Assembly (NCBI RefSeq): GCF_000003815.2
Contig: NC_049993.1
Location: 11,753,436-11,813,435, forward strand
DNA length: 60,000 nt
Reading direction: 5' to 3'
From: Branchiostoma floridae
Taxonomy: Eukaryota; Chordata; Leptocardii; Amphioxiformes; Branchiostomatidae
Shown here: piece by piece, positions 37,759 to 48,724 of the stretch
Numbering within the stretch: the stretch's first letter is position 1
How the letters are laid out: each line of letters opens with the position of its first letter
Translations under genes and position numbers: made by a program
Notes under the pieces: generated by a model
The model's database searches: none
What the model was told of the DNA's origin: nothing
What the model saw: the letters and a program-made list of their open reading frames with translations, nothing else

Positions 37759-39521
37759 AGCAAGACATGTACAAGATACAGTGAATAAGATTTACTTGGC
37801 GGCACCAGGTCTTTTGTAGTGCAGTAAGGCCGAGTCTTCAAGCAGAGTCTTTGAAACGAAGAAAAGTTACAGACATCTGGGAACGATGAGCATTTGTGAA
37901 ATGTTTCTAAAATCACGGTTACTGGCGTGCGCAGAGGGCAGGGTGAAATGTGACGGAGAACCGTCACTGCCTCCGGCTACAGGGGATTTGTTTTGAAACT
38001 GTAACAAATGAGGTATTCCGGCTTCTTGGAGCGATGTCAGGAATGACACATGTGCCCGTTGGCAGTGTGAAACCTCCAATTCATCTCAATATAGGGGAAT
38101 TTCTCTACTGACCCAAAGCTTTCAGAATCTGGCTTTCCATTGCTGTGAAAGTCATAGGCAAGAACCACGACACAAAGTTTATTTCTTCAGTGCATTTAAC
38201 GTTAAACGTATACAATTTATGACAAATAGAAACTAATAGAGTTTTACTATGGAACGTAAAAACGACATATCTTTAATGAATGTCGTCTCTGTCGTCTTCA
38301 AATCTTCCCCAAGTCCATTTTAATTCGGTTATGGACAATCACGCGACCACTAAGTCTCCACGGTGACGCACTGTCCTAGCAACCTTATCGTAGTAACGTT
38401 ACATCCGCAAATCTCAATCAGAGCAAACATAGACGGAGTTATGACTGGAAAGACGTACGAAGACATCAATACATTAATGATGATGGATCGACCTTTTTTC
38501 GACCTAAGTCAGTCTTAGGCCATGTTGATGTGATTATATGGATGACATCCTCTGGGAATCCATGAACTGATGCGAGCGTACGAATAAAAAAAAAGTTTGA
38601 CAAAAAAAATGCTGCCTTCATCATAAAATCTGACTGGTCAGGAAGGTTGAACAAATGACGTCATGACGGAACACACATGGAGATTGTGGTGTACCGAACA
38701 GTATACTTCATTTTTGTTCTTTCACCTTTCATCTTTCTTGACCTTGTAATGTTCTATGACATTAGTATACGTTTTCCGATATTTGTTTTTGTAATCCACG
38801 CCCTTTTTAAACTGCTTTGTACGATTTAGTGTAGGGTAAAAACGTTTTTTTTTTAAATAAATCATTGGAAACGACCGAAAAGTTATGCGCGTGCCTATGT
38901 CACCCATATTATCCAATCAACATGGCCTTATGTATATTGATGGCCACTTCCCGTGAGCTCGTCTAAAATAGAACTCGGATTAGACGCACATGATTATTTC
39001 ATAAGAGGAATAATTGGACAGCGCCTGGCCAGAGCATTTTGTCAGGCAGGTAGGATCATATCATGCACGACACGCCAAACTGTCAATACTGGGGCTGTTT
39101 AAAATCAAGGATCGTACAGTTAATTTGCATAATCCGTCAGGCATACAGCCATCATAATCCTTGCAAAGTCGGTCTGGAAGTTATCTTATGGTTATGGCTA
39201 TAGTGCACACCACGATCAACAAAGTCTGCAACTAGAGACAACGCGGCAACGCTCATTTGTCTAGATAAGTTTGCTTTTTGTATATTACTGTTTGTAAGTT
39301 TGCATACATTACTTGCATATCATCAATAGTTTATTGTCAGGCACCAAGGCCTATAAGGACAGACAATTAGACGATACATTTAAAAATAACAACAATGTAA
39401 AAAAACACAACCTCCTGCTCTTTATAAGACTGGCCAATGGGAGTGCCAGAAGTGCGCAGTTTTCTCAGCTAGAAGATGTAACGTTATATATCGTTCTTAG
39501 GCGCTAGGCTAGTAGTTTGTC
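37759..39521. other. Noncoding DNA, no gene recognised
   Basis: AT-rich, with short unsupported frames and no dispersed repeat recognised. Confidence 0.35.
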
Positions 39522-40859
39522 TCATTATTACCTTTGCCAGAATGGCTAAGGTTATGTTTTGGGCTTGTGAGTCTGTCTGTGTGTGTGTCTGTGTGTCTGT
39601 TAACAGCATAACTCAAGAAGTCTTGGATGGATCCCGATAATATTTGGTAGGTGGGTAGGGGTCGGGAAAACGAAGGTCAAGTTCGATAATGGGCCCCCTA
39701 GCGGCTTGCTAAGGTACTGCAGCAGAACCTCAATTTTTGATATCTCGTGTTCTGGACATGCTGTGATCATGATTTTTGAGTGGTAGATAGCCCTCGAGAC
39801 AGAGAGTAAGTGCTGTGAGTTTGGGCCCCCTAGCAGCTTTTTTGGAACTGCAGGCGCCGGTTTCCTTTCAAACTTTGGATGAGAATAACTCTACAACGTG
39901 TTGACGGATCGTCATGATTTTTGGTATGTAGATAGAATGAGTGATGACTTACATAATGGTATACTAATTATGCAAATCAGCAGCTAATTTGCATAATTAA
40001 TGAGGAAAAATTATAAATCCACTTCATTCCATGATAGGACTTTCAAACTTGTCACATATGTAGCTGGGAAGGAGAGAAATGTCGACAGATATCAATTATG
40101 CAAATGGTGACCTCATTTGCATAATTAATGAGAAAATATGAACATGTTGACGGATCATCATGTTTTTTTGTATGTAGGTAGCGTAAGTGAAGACCTACAA
40201 TATCAGAGTTACATTTTATGCAATCACAGCTAATTTGCATAATTATGAGGATATTTTATAAATTCACTACATTCCATGATAGGGCTTTAAAACTTGTCAC
40301 ATATGTAGCTGAGAAAGAGAGAAATGTCAATACATATTTATCATGCAAATGATGATCTCATTTGCATAATTAATGAGAAAATATTAACGTGTTGACGGAT
40401 CGTCATGATTTTCGGCATGTAGATAGCCTAAATGAAGACTTATATAATGTGATACTTATTATGCAAGTTAACAGCTAATTTGCATAATTGATTAGGAAAA
40501 GTTCATAAATCCACTGCATTCCATTATAGTACTTTCATCAAAGTTGTCACATATGTAACTGAGAAAGAGGGAAGAGAGTAAGAGGTGTATTTAAAGACTT
40601 TGAAAGAGAATAAGTCAAGAATGGATCAAAGGATCATCATGATTTTTGGTATGCTGATAGCTTAAGTAATGCTTGATACAATTTGATATCAATTAATTGT
40701 AAATTGGTATCTAATTTGCATAATAAATGCCGAAATTTTATAAACCAACTCCAAGCATTTAATTATAAAGAAAATGAAATGAGTAACGCATTTGTCTACA
40801 GACATCATTCTACATAACAAATTATTTGGCAAAGGTATGTGTTCGTGGAACTCTAGTTA
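39522..40859 (+). mobile_element. Dispersed repeat family X, near-complete 1.3 kb copy
   Basis: It starts CATTATTACCTTTGCCAGAA and ends TTTGGCAAAGGTATGTGTTC plus GTGGAACTCTAGTT; both ends match the copy spread over 11.9-14.25 kb. The left end is itself a near palindrome (ACCTTTGCCA, GAA, TGGCTAAGGT). A (TG)n tract lies near 39575-39599. The interior is made of modules with ATAACTC, 'GATGGATC' and 'GGGCCCCCTAGC' phrases and, from about 39895, a tandem block annotated separately. No protein is encoded, so it is a non-autonomous element of unknown class. Confidence 0.8.
39895..40745 (+). repeat. Four ~240-bp tandem units with paired ATGCAAAT/ATTTGCAT octamers
   Basis: Units begin near 39898, 40141, 40387 and 40622 with ACGTGTTGACGGATCGTCAT or a close variant. 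Each carries TTTGCATAATTA, ATAAATCCACT(T/G)CATTCCAT and TTGTCACATATGTA. Nine perfect octamers occur at 39970, 39987, 40098, 40115, 40233, 40343, 40360, 40478 and 40714, often as an inverted pair about 17 bp apart. Confidence 0.88.
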
Positions 40860-41928
40860 TATATGACTTTTCCTTGTCCTAGTATATTTCTGGACATCTG
40901 GACATTGTATGGCATCCTGCGCTTTTCTCGGGAACTCGTGGGAACGCTTCAAACCTTAGTTACACGTGATTCATACCGACAGTGTAGGAAGTATGCTGCC
41001 CACACACATGCCTGTAATCAATAGTCAATTTACCTACCCTATACGGGACAATGTAAAAACGAGACCGGAGTGTCACCAGCAATCCATCTGCCATGGAATT
41101 CTCTTTATATCGTCTAATGATGATGAAAACAAAGCCAGAAAGGGGAATTGACTCATGATAGGTACTTTAGGAATGTAGTACAACCTACAGGAACTCCACA
41201 GGTCCATCATGTATAACGTTATTGATCTGGAGGGATCCACTTTCATTGGTAGTTCTCAGAACGGAATATCTACATCAACTGGCCGTATTTCCCCATTAGT
41301 ATATTGATGTGCTGTCATCTACAAGAATTACGTCGTGAAAGCCTTCCAAAGCTGTGTTCAAGATCAATATGTGATAAAGAGCTTGCCGTTTACACTTCCC
41401 ACCATGCTTGCAAACTTAGGCCTTAGGTAACCTCGCTCTATAGCAGGCTCTCTGGGCCTGTTTTTCGTTGATTTGTTTAGAACTTTGGATCATAATTTTG
41501 CTGACCATTTCTTTACTCGGTAAATGGACAGCAAAAGAGCCAAATATTAGAGTATTATGAGCAAAAAAAGACGACAAAAAGGCCCGGAGAGCCCGCTATG
41601 GAGGCTTAGCCTTAGAGAGATCAAAGGAGATAAGCCACAAAGTGGAATCCACTTTATTAGACAGTCCGATCTCTTTATCTGATACAGAGGATAAAAAGGT
41701 TTATCACATTGACATTCCCCACACACATACACATACACATCAAAGATGCAGCAAAAGGAATTTTAATTAACTACAAGTACATTTAAATGGTACTTACGAA
41801 TCGTAAGGACCTTTTTCGTTCTTAATGGACGTTTGAGTAAGCTTGCGGCCTACAGGCAATTAACCTGTTACTTGGTTGGTATTCACATACATACACCAAT
41901 CGCTCAGAACTGCCTAGAATAAGGTGCA
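40860..41928. other. No feature seen
   Basis: Noncoding DNA, no gene or repeat recognised. Confidence 0.35.
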
Positions 41929-42052
41929 GTCTCCAAGCAAATGTTGTGGTGGAAGATTGTTACGTTTTCTGGCAGCTGGACATGCTGTGGATCAGGAAAA
42001 CCTGACTGTCCGAAAACATTACAATCTTTCATCCAACATCTGTTTTGAGATT
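41929..42052. mobile_element. Foldback element 3 with CTCCAAGCAGA-like terminus
   Basis: The left arm AGTCTCCAAGCAAATGTTGT plus GGTGGAAGATTGTTACGTTTTC is mirrored by the arm ending in CATCTGTTTTGAGATT. Arms are about 45 bp around a centre of about 35 bp. The arm sequence (ATGTTGxxTGGAAGATxGTAA) is the same as the tips of the 2.3 kb palindrome at 45.0-47.3 kb. Confidence 0.88.
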
Positions 42053-42827
42053 ATAACGTTATAAGGCACATAATTGTAACAACATTTACCTGTTCAATCT
42101 GTATCATTCAGTTGGGCTCATCAGTCACTCAAAAACAGCAGCTGAAAATGGGAGATGTGTTTCGTTACAGTCGCTGGAAGATGCTCGGATATATGTTTGT
42201 GGTTTTACGTCATTAAATGTCGTGGGTTGGGATTTCTCCCACGTTCTTGAGGAGAGGAATGGAGAGAATCTTTCAACACAGACAACTGAACAACTAAATT
42301 TCGTACAGACGTGCCCAGCTGTGCATTTATCTCAGAATGCTCACACGGCATGCGTAGGAGACCTCGGCTTCAATTAAGTGCTGGGCAGGAAGAAGCCGCA
42401 GTAGTCAACAACCTAGACTTATCCTCAATCAACTGTATTACCTGTTTTAGGAGCATTGAAGAAAGAAGAATATCTTTAATTCAAAATGGGGCTGGACAGG
42501 TTCCCCGAGTATATGTCTGTGTCTTTGCGGCGTCACGAAATTTACTTACTATTGTGCTGGTACGATGTATATGGATGTTCTTTCTTGACAGGACTTTCTT
42601 GACAGGTCGACAAAGTGGCAGGCTCCAGATATCCTAAAGTCAGCTCACTCACAGCAAGAATCGTGGTCGACCTTGAGAAGGAGATGCACATTCGTTGACA
42701 GAATATTCCTTATCAGTTCCCCTTTCCTTTCCAATGCTCAAGTGTACCTTGCTGACATGAAAAATATGCGCATGGACTGAGAGGTTCGATAGAATGTCCT
42801 AATTTGGACGTTTGAACATGTTTTTTC
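42053..42827. other. No feature seen
   Basis: A 108-codon frame at 42311-42637 has no recognisable domain and is not called. Confidence 0.35.
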
Positions 42828-42993
42828 GTCATTATAATGTAGTAAACCAATCAGCATCAAGAATGCGCATGGCTCAAAAGCGCCCCTATTCGGCGAAAAA
42901 TATCACTGCAGGTAAAGATGTTTCCAGCACCTGCAGTAACCATATGGCTCGCTAGAGTTCCTCATTGACACGTGAAGATCATTTGGATAGCAG
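42828..42993 (+). repeat. Direct repeat copy 1 of 2 (about 160 bp)
   Basis: It shares CCAATCAGCATCAAGA, GGCGCCC-like, CACCTGC and TCCTCATTGACACGTG blocks in order with 43651-43800. It contains a perfect hairpin, ACTGCAGGT at 42907-42915 and ACCTGCAGT about 15 bp later. Confidence 0.75.
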
Positions 42994-43650
42994 ACATTAA
43001 ACATGTGATTGACGATAAGGGTGAATGGAGTCTTTTTTACCTCCTTGATGGAGTGAACGTCTGTGTTTTTGCTGATCCGCAAGGCCAAGCAAGTAAGTAA
43101 GCTATATGTGCCACGGATATCGCTGTGAAGACAAGGGCGGGTAACATTGTCTCCATGCGGCGTTTGTTTTTATGTGGATAAGGTTAGATGGGCGAGAGGG
43201 TGAGTTGCATTGCTTGCGTCGTCATTCACTCGCCGAAAATTACCTCTTCGTGTTTTTCAGGCAGGGAATGCGGCCTTTCTATATAAAAGGCATTTCAGGA
43301 GACTGATGATGAGGACGCCGTGCCTGTCCAGGAGGCGGTGCACAGTCTGTTTGTTTGTCAATCTATGGCTAGCTGCGAGACGTGCGGGGACGACGAGGGC
43401 GAGAGGTATTAAATGTAACGTTATACACATGCATTGTTTGCCAATTTCATGTTAAAGTTAGACCAAATAGCCACACCACACAATAAAAAAGAAGCAATAC
43501 AAATTTGTAGAAGTGAAATGAGGCAGGCAGGAATTGAAGGCTATCGTACCCTTGCTAGATGACACAAAACATAGCTGCACACATTCAAAGGTTCGACGAA
43601 TATTACACTTATTCGGATAAGTGGTACCGGTTGACCGCATTTCCTCATTT
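42994..43650. other. Spacer between direct repeats; noncoding
   Basis: An open segment at about 43261-43406 is bounded by a TTTTTCAG acceptor-like and an AG|GTATT donor-like site, but its translation is arginine-rich and unrecognised, so it is not called. Confidence 0.35.
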
Positions 43651-43800
43651 GTCATTGTAGATTGACCAATCAGCATCAAGATTACTTCGCCATACTAGGC
43701 CCAAAGGCGCCCATCGACGTACGGCCAACATTGATATGCACCTGCGAAAATGGTGTGAACCGCTAGAGGTCCTCATTGACACGTGTAGATGAGTTCGATT
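43651..43800 (+). repeat. Direct repeat copy 2 of 2 (about 150 bp)
   Basis: It matches 42828-42993 (GACCAATCAGCATCAAGATT, CGCTAGAGGTCCTCATTGAC, ACGTG). The two copies lie about 820 bp apart in the same orientation. Confidence 0.75.
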
Positions 43801-43830
43801 CCGATAAATGATGTACTTTGCCGGTAAGAA

Positions 43831-43953
43831 GCTTACTCTACAAGCAGATATTGAGTCGCGTAAATATAGAAGTCGTCGGAAGAGGAGCGCCGGGGTAATT
43901 TTTCCGACAACTACTATATCTACGCGACTCAACCTCTGCTTGGAGAGTAGGTA
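43831..43953. mobile_element. Foldback element 4 with CTCCAAGCAGA terminus
   Basis: The left arm CTTACTCTACAAGCAGATAT plus TGAGTCGCGTAAATATAG is mirrored by CTATATCTACGCGACTCAAC and CTCTGCTTGGAGAGTAGGTAAG. The arms run about 50 bp, including the inner TGTCGGAAA pairing, around a very short GC-rich loop. Confidence 0.9.
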
Positions 43954-44112
43954 AGGCTGTACTACGGCCTTCTATCATCGAGTTAGGAGGCATTTGGGTT
44001 ACATATGTTGTGTTCAAGCATTTAATCTAGCCTTAGTTGGCTTTCCAGTCTCTTTCTATAAATCTTTAACATTATCCCAATTCCCAAAGATATTCTGTGC
44101 TTGTATTTGCAG

Positions 44113-44233
44113 AGCTGCTACCAAGTTTCTCCAGGTGAACCAAGGCCAGGCTAGGGCTGACATCTTCCTCCTGCTCGGGGGACTGTTGCAGAAGTTCAAG
44201 TTCAACCTGTCTGAAGAAGAGTCGCTTGCCTAG
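44113..44233 (+). pseudogene. Cytochrome P450-like C-terminal exon relic
   Basis: The segment follows a good acceptor (TTGTATTTGCAG) and reads to a TAG at 44231-44233. The part QARADIFLLLGGLLQKFKFN plus LSEEE resembles the helix-L region after the heme cysteine in CYP2-type P450s (typically LAR-E-LFLF--SLLQKF-F--P). The heme-binding FxxGxRxCxG motif that should directly precede it is absent, and the frame stops soon after SEEESLA, short of the usual C-terminal strands. No other P450 exon is visible nearby, so I take it as an isolated relic. The family assignment rests on about 25 residues and could be wrong. Confidence 0.45.
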
Positions 44234-45007
44234 CGATTTGTGTTGAAAAGAGTGGCAATTGTAGATGTTCCGGAGATGCATGGTTAACTAATGGTCGACT
44301 TGATCACTCTTTGTGAAATTTAAGCTCTGCATAGTTGTGGTGACATGTCATACATGTAGTAAGTATGATTTATGAAATACATAACCCTCATTTCCACAGA
44401 CTAATAAACGTTTTCAGAGGAAAACGTGAACTCTTAAAAAGCTCTGAATTTCTCCCCATATGTTTTTTTGCAGAATCATTGTCATTACTATACACATCAC
44501 GATGCAATGAATATATATTACATGGTAAACGTTGGAATACATGCGGTTGGAAATAGGAGATGATTGACATTATAATATCTCTAATTTAATAAGGTTTGTC
44601 CGATATGAAATGTATCGCATTGCACACTTATATGATTAAAGAGGGAACGAAATACTGACTGGCACTCATATTCTGTTCATGTGTTTGTATTATGTTCATT
44701 ACTTGTGGCTGGTTAGATTAATCTCTGAGGAACATTTCGTCATCAGAATGATAGGCTAAACATGCTATTCATATTCGACTTCTTTTCTTCTGTAAAAATT
44801 CAACCAAAAAAGGTGTAGTTGAGTCAAAATAATGTTGCAGGGCATACAGTAGAACGCAGTTCTTAGTGAACCGATCTGATGTAAAACCAGTCCATAATTT
44901 TCACGTATACGCACGTCCTTTCCTCATCATTTTGCGATCCGATGTCCAGATGTTTATTGTATTAAGTGAATAGGTAACAGTGAGGTAAAAAGCCAAAGTC
45001 GTCAAAG
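44234..45007. other. No feature seen
   Basis: AT-rich noncoding DNA. Confidence 0.35.
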
Positions 45008-47318
45008 GAGATCGAATAAGGTCTCCAAGCAGATGTTGGGTGGAAGATCGTAATGTTTTTCGAGTGGCGGACAGACTTCCCTGACAGTCCCTTGCCCAAT
45101 ATAAGAGGATAAACATTTGATTCAATACCCAAGCTATCTAGGGCATTCAAACGGACGTCCACATATATCCTTGAACTACTCATTACGTACAAGAAGTGAT
45201 GCGTACATGAATGTAGGGGGCGCTTCGACGGACGGGCCATGGCATGGCATGGGCTCTACGCGCAGTCCTAAAAATCAGCCCCTTTAATGTAATATTAAAA
45301 GTCAGAAGTAATTCTATGAATACGTGAAGATGTCTGGATCTTCCTGAGAAAATGTTCACTGGCTTCAAGCCTATGTTTTGGTTTATTTTCCAATTTACAA
45401 GTTGGGAGTACAAACCCTATGAGAGCCCAATCTGCAGTACCGCTCTTGGCCGCGCCCTAAAAAGTGGCTAAGACGACCGCCAAATTGCCAAATTTCGGTA
45501 TTTTTGGGAATGGGGAAATGGTGAAAGGCTCACAAAGGGTTTTGAATTTTCATGTTTTATTTCACTTAGTTTTCGAACATGCGACCGTGGAAAACCAAAG
45601 AATGATAATATTTGAGAGTTAAAATTGAGACATTTAACAAACCATACAACAGCACAAATTTTCACATATGATATATTTCCTTCATATTAGATGTGGTTGA
45701 TTGTCCAATTTCTAGAGAGCTACCACGTACATCCCAATTTCTAACCTGTTCCGTGGAACAAGAGGAAGTTGTTGAACAAATGCAACGGGTATTGTCTGCT
45801 TTTCTTTGAATATATCAAATTTTCTTTTAAAATGATGTAAGGCTTGCGGATTTCTTGTAGTTGTAATAAAGACTTAAGCGCCGGGGAGCAATCTGATGGG
45901 CCCAGCTGGACTGTTTCTAAAGAAGATAACTGAAGACTACCAAGTAAGATTATTAACGTCTTCAAAACAATACCTGTCTCCTTATGAAGGAACAGTGATA
46001 ATGGATGTAGTGTTTATCATATCAGGCATCAATTATTTTCATAAGACTTATGCCTTGTGGCAGAAACTGGTGACTGAGTCTGATAAAAATGTAATTTTGT
46101 TTCAAAACATTAGCTACAGTCAACACTTATTGTATATGTAAAATAATGCCATGCGTGCTCTCCTATCATGTCCACCTTTTGCGTCACTTTTATTCTGTGC
46201 TCCTGGAGTATTTACAAATCATTAATTCCATTCTGTACAACTTAGAAGCAGAGAAGGCCTCTAGATACCAGTGGCAGTGCTAACTGATGCGAACACTCGC
46301 CAAAAACGATACCACGACGTGTATGCATATGAAAATACTTGTACATGTACACAACATGGTATAATAAATTAAATCGTTGTTCCAAAGAAGTTGGTTGTAT
46401 CATTTCAGAAGACGATGTTACAAATTATCTCCTAAAACTTATTTTTTCAGCCCTGAGCCCATCAAATGTCTCCTCCGGTGTTCAAAGTTATATTGCACAC
46501 ACCTAGCAGAAGTTTGAAAGGAGGATTTGATCTATTGATGAACGAAGAAAAACACAGTTGTATTTGTTCAATGTCTTACCGCAAAATAGAATTGAAATGT
46601 GACCGTGGTAACTTGTTATAGAACACGACAATTTACATGTAAACTCGACCACTTTTATTAGTAGATTGTAATGGAAACACTTCACTTGTGATAATGACAC
46701 CATAATTCTGTTTGTGAAATGTCGTAAATCACTTTTAAATGGTCATATTATTGAAAATAAAGTTAGATAAGCTTAAAAAATTCAAACCCTTTACGAGCCT
46801 TTCGCCATTTCCCAATTCCCGAAAAGAGAGAAATTTGGCAATTTGGCGGTCGCCTTAGCCACTTTTCAGGACGCGGCCGGGAGCGGTACTGCAGATAAGG
46901 CTCTCATAGGGTATATAGCCCCGACCTTTATTATGTGGAAATAAACATGAAATAAGGCTTCAAGCCAGTGAACTGCTTTTGAAATAGGTTCAGACATCAT
47001 TACACACATCTAGAACGCCATTTAACACACCAGGTAACTTAAAAAAGGATCGATTTTGGGCGCCGCGTGAGGCCCTTGTAGCAGCACCATGTCTGCCCGT
47101 CGAAGCGCCACCTACATTCATGTATACATCATGTCTTTTATGTAATGAGTGATTTGAGGATATATGTGGGCATCTTTCGAATTCCCTTGAAAGCTGTGGC
47201 ATTTTACGTAACTGTATGTTTGCTTATATGGGGTGAGAGACTGTCAAAGAAGCCATAACTTCACTCGGAAACATTACGATCCTCCAACCCAACATCTGCT
47301 TGGAGACTTTATTCGACT
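45008..47318. mobile_element. 2.3 kb near-palindromic foldback element
   Basis: The left tip (TCGAATAAGGTCTCCAAGCA, then GATGTTGGGTGGAAGATCGTAATGTTT) recurs inverted at 47265-47318. Moving inward, further inverted blocks pair in order: CCACATATATCCT near 45160 with 47160; ATGAATGTAGG(G/T)GGCGCTTCGACGG near 45208 with 47098; CACTGGCTTCAAGCC near 45357 with 46963; CTATGAGAGCC near 45418 with 46903; GGCTAAG(A/G)CGACCGCCAAATTGCC near 45467 with 46840. Pairing fades toward the centre at about 46160. Arms are therefore up to about 1.1 kb with substantial divergence. No transposase or other domain is readable inside, and open frames are at most 92 codons. The tips match foldback element 3 at 41.9 kb. 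Confidence 0.9.
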
Positions 47319-47922
47319 TTCTCTAACACATTTGCAATATAGGGGCTCTATATACATGCGTAAATAACGTTATATCTATCTTTTTCTTCGCAACTATTAC
47401 TTTTTGATTCCTCCTCGTACGATACTCTTCAGTCTGTCTGTACCATATGTTGAGAAAAATCACATTTCAAGTTTCCATTTCAACAAAATGAAAGTATGTG
47501 TTTTGGCGTGTACCACATTCTGTAGACTCTTCACAGCAGTGTGGCCTTGGGGATGTTACAGTATATATATATTGGTTCACCATATCCTCCACTATACTCC
47601 ATAGGTCACAATTATTATATTGGTTGTAACTGTTTGATAGCTATTCCGTCGTGTGAAGACGAACATTCCACTGGGATTCAAACTGGAATTTTGATTCAAG
47701 CAACTCCTATTTCATAGATACTACTGAATCTCCCCAAAGTAATGTTTGCCTACGGCAGAATGGCCGTCTTTGGCACTTCAACTTGCCCCACGTAAGGCAC
47801 TTCAACTTGCCCCGCGTAACAATTCGACCTATGTTTTCCTTATATGGCAACGCTGAGCTCATGACGTGGAGTTCCGGGATTATTTCGCGTCACTGCGGAG
47901 TGATTTAGACCTGCGTGTGTCC
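47319..47922. other. Noncoding; two-copy 29-bp tandem at 47770-47826
   Basis: GGCACTTCAACTTGCCCCAC plus GTAA is followed at once by a second copy with one G/A change. Nothing else recognised. Confidence 0.5.
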
Positions 47923-48128
47923 ATGCCAGTACAGCGGCGCTTAATGAGACCAAAGAGCCTGGTAGAGAAAAGGTGAGACACACCCCGGACGTTGTCCAAC
48001 ACTCAAAATATTCTAACACAGTTCAGGATTTCTGGAGCTTGGTGCTGCGAACTTGAAGTTGCTGACGAGCAAGCTGTCTGAAGACAAGTTCACCGTGACA
48101 GTTCCTGGGAGAGACCAGTGGCACCCCC
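47923..48128 (+). CDS. Possible pair of small exons of an unrecognised gene
   Basis: An ATG at 47923 opens 50 bases to a consensus donor (AAAAG|GTGAGA, exon end 47972). After only 49 bases an acceptor (TAACACAG) at 48021 starts a second open segment that keeps frame and ends at a donor-like CCCCC|GTAAGA at about 48128. The second part would read FLELGAANLKLLTSKLSEDK followed by FTVTVPGRDQWHP, a plausible globular composition with no match I recognise. A 49-base intron is very short and the first exon is tiny, so the match of frame may be chance. No further exon was found downstream. If real, only the second segment may be an exon, using the nearer acceptor at 48026. Confidence 0.25.
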
Positions 48129-48378
48129 GTAAGACATTGCTTTGCTTCTGATATTTGATTTGATTTGTAGCTGGGGTACCGGCCTAACTAGCCGAAGGCT
48201 GTTACAAAGGGCTGGCACTGGTAACTGAACATTATACAGTACATACTGCATCATTTTACATAAGGATCTAGCTATTCCAAGGGAAACGCCTTAAAACGTC
48301 TGTCTGTTCCACATGTATCACACAGTAATCGTAAACAAGGCCACTGCCATAGTCGAGGTCTACATAGGGGTCTTGGTA

Positions 48379-48478
48379 ACGCTTAAAGGTGAATTCAGGA
48401 GGCGCAGTAACGCTTAACGTTAACGGTAAATTCGGGAAGCCTGTTAACGCTTAACTGTAAATTCAGGAGCAGTTACAA
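48379..48478 (+). repeat. Short tandem repeat, about 30-37 bp unit
   Basis: AACGCTTAA followed by GTAAATTC(A/G)GGA(G/A) recurs three times (near 48379, 48411 and 48448), with variable linkers. Confidence 0.75.
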
Positions 48479-48724
48479 AGCATAATAGTAAATTGACGTG
48501 CATTCCTATTTGTATAACGCTAGATTGGGGTATCTCAATGGGTGAAATAATCTGACTAATGACCTTGTGAGAAGGAAAAGGTGGCCGGAAACCGGAGTAA
48601 TGACAAGGTCCGCTGCCTCAACGAAATTTGCTTCCCCGGGGCAGTGTTACCGCCACTGTCTCACAGAGGCGACGGCAACAAGTTTGTTGTGGAGGGATTG
48701 AACTATTGTTGACAAAATTTTCAG

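Noticed and set aside
43261-43406. Possible internal exon between TTTTTCAG and AG|GTATT
   Set aside because: The translation is an arginine-rich, low-information peptide and the donor is weak.
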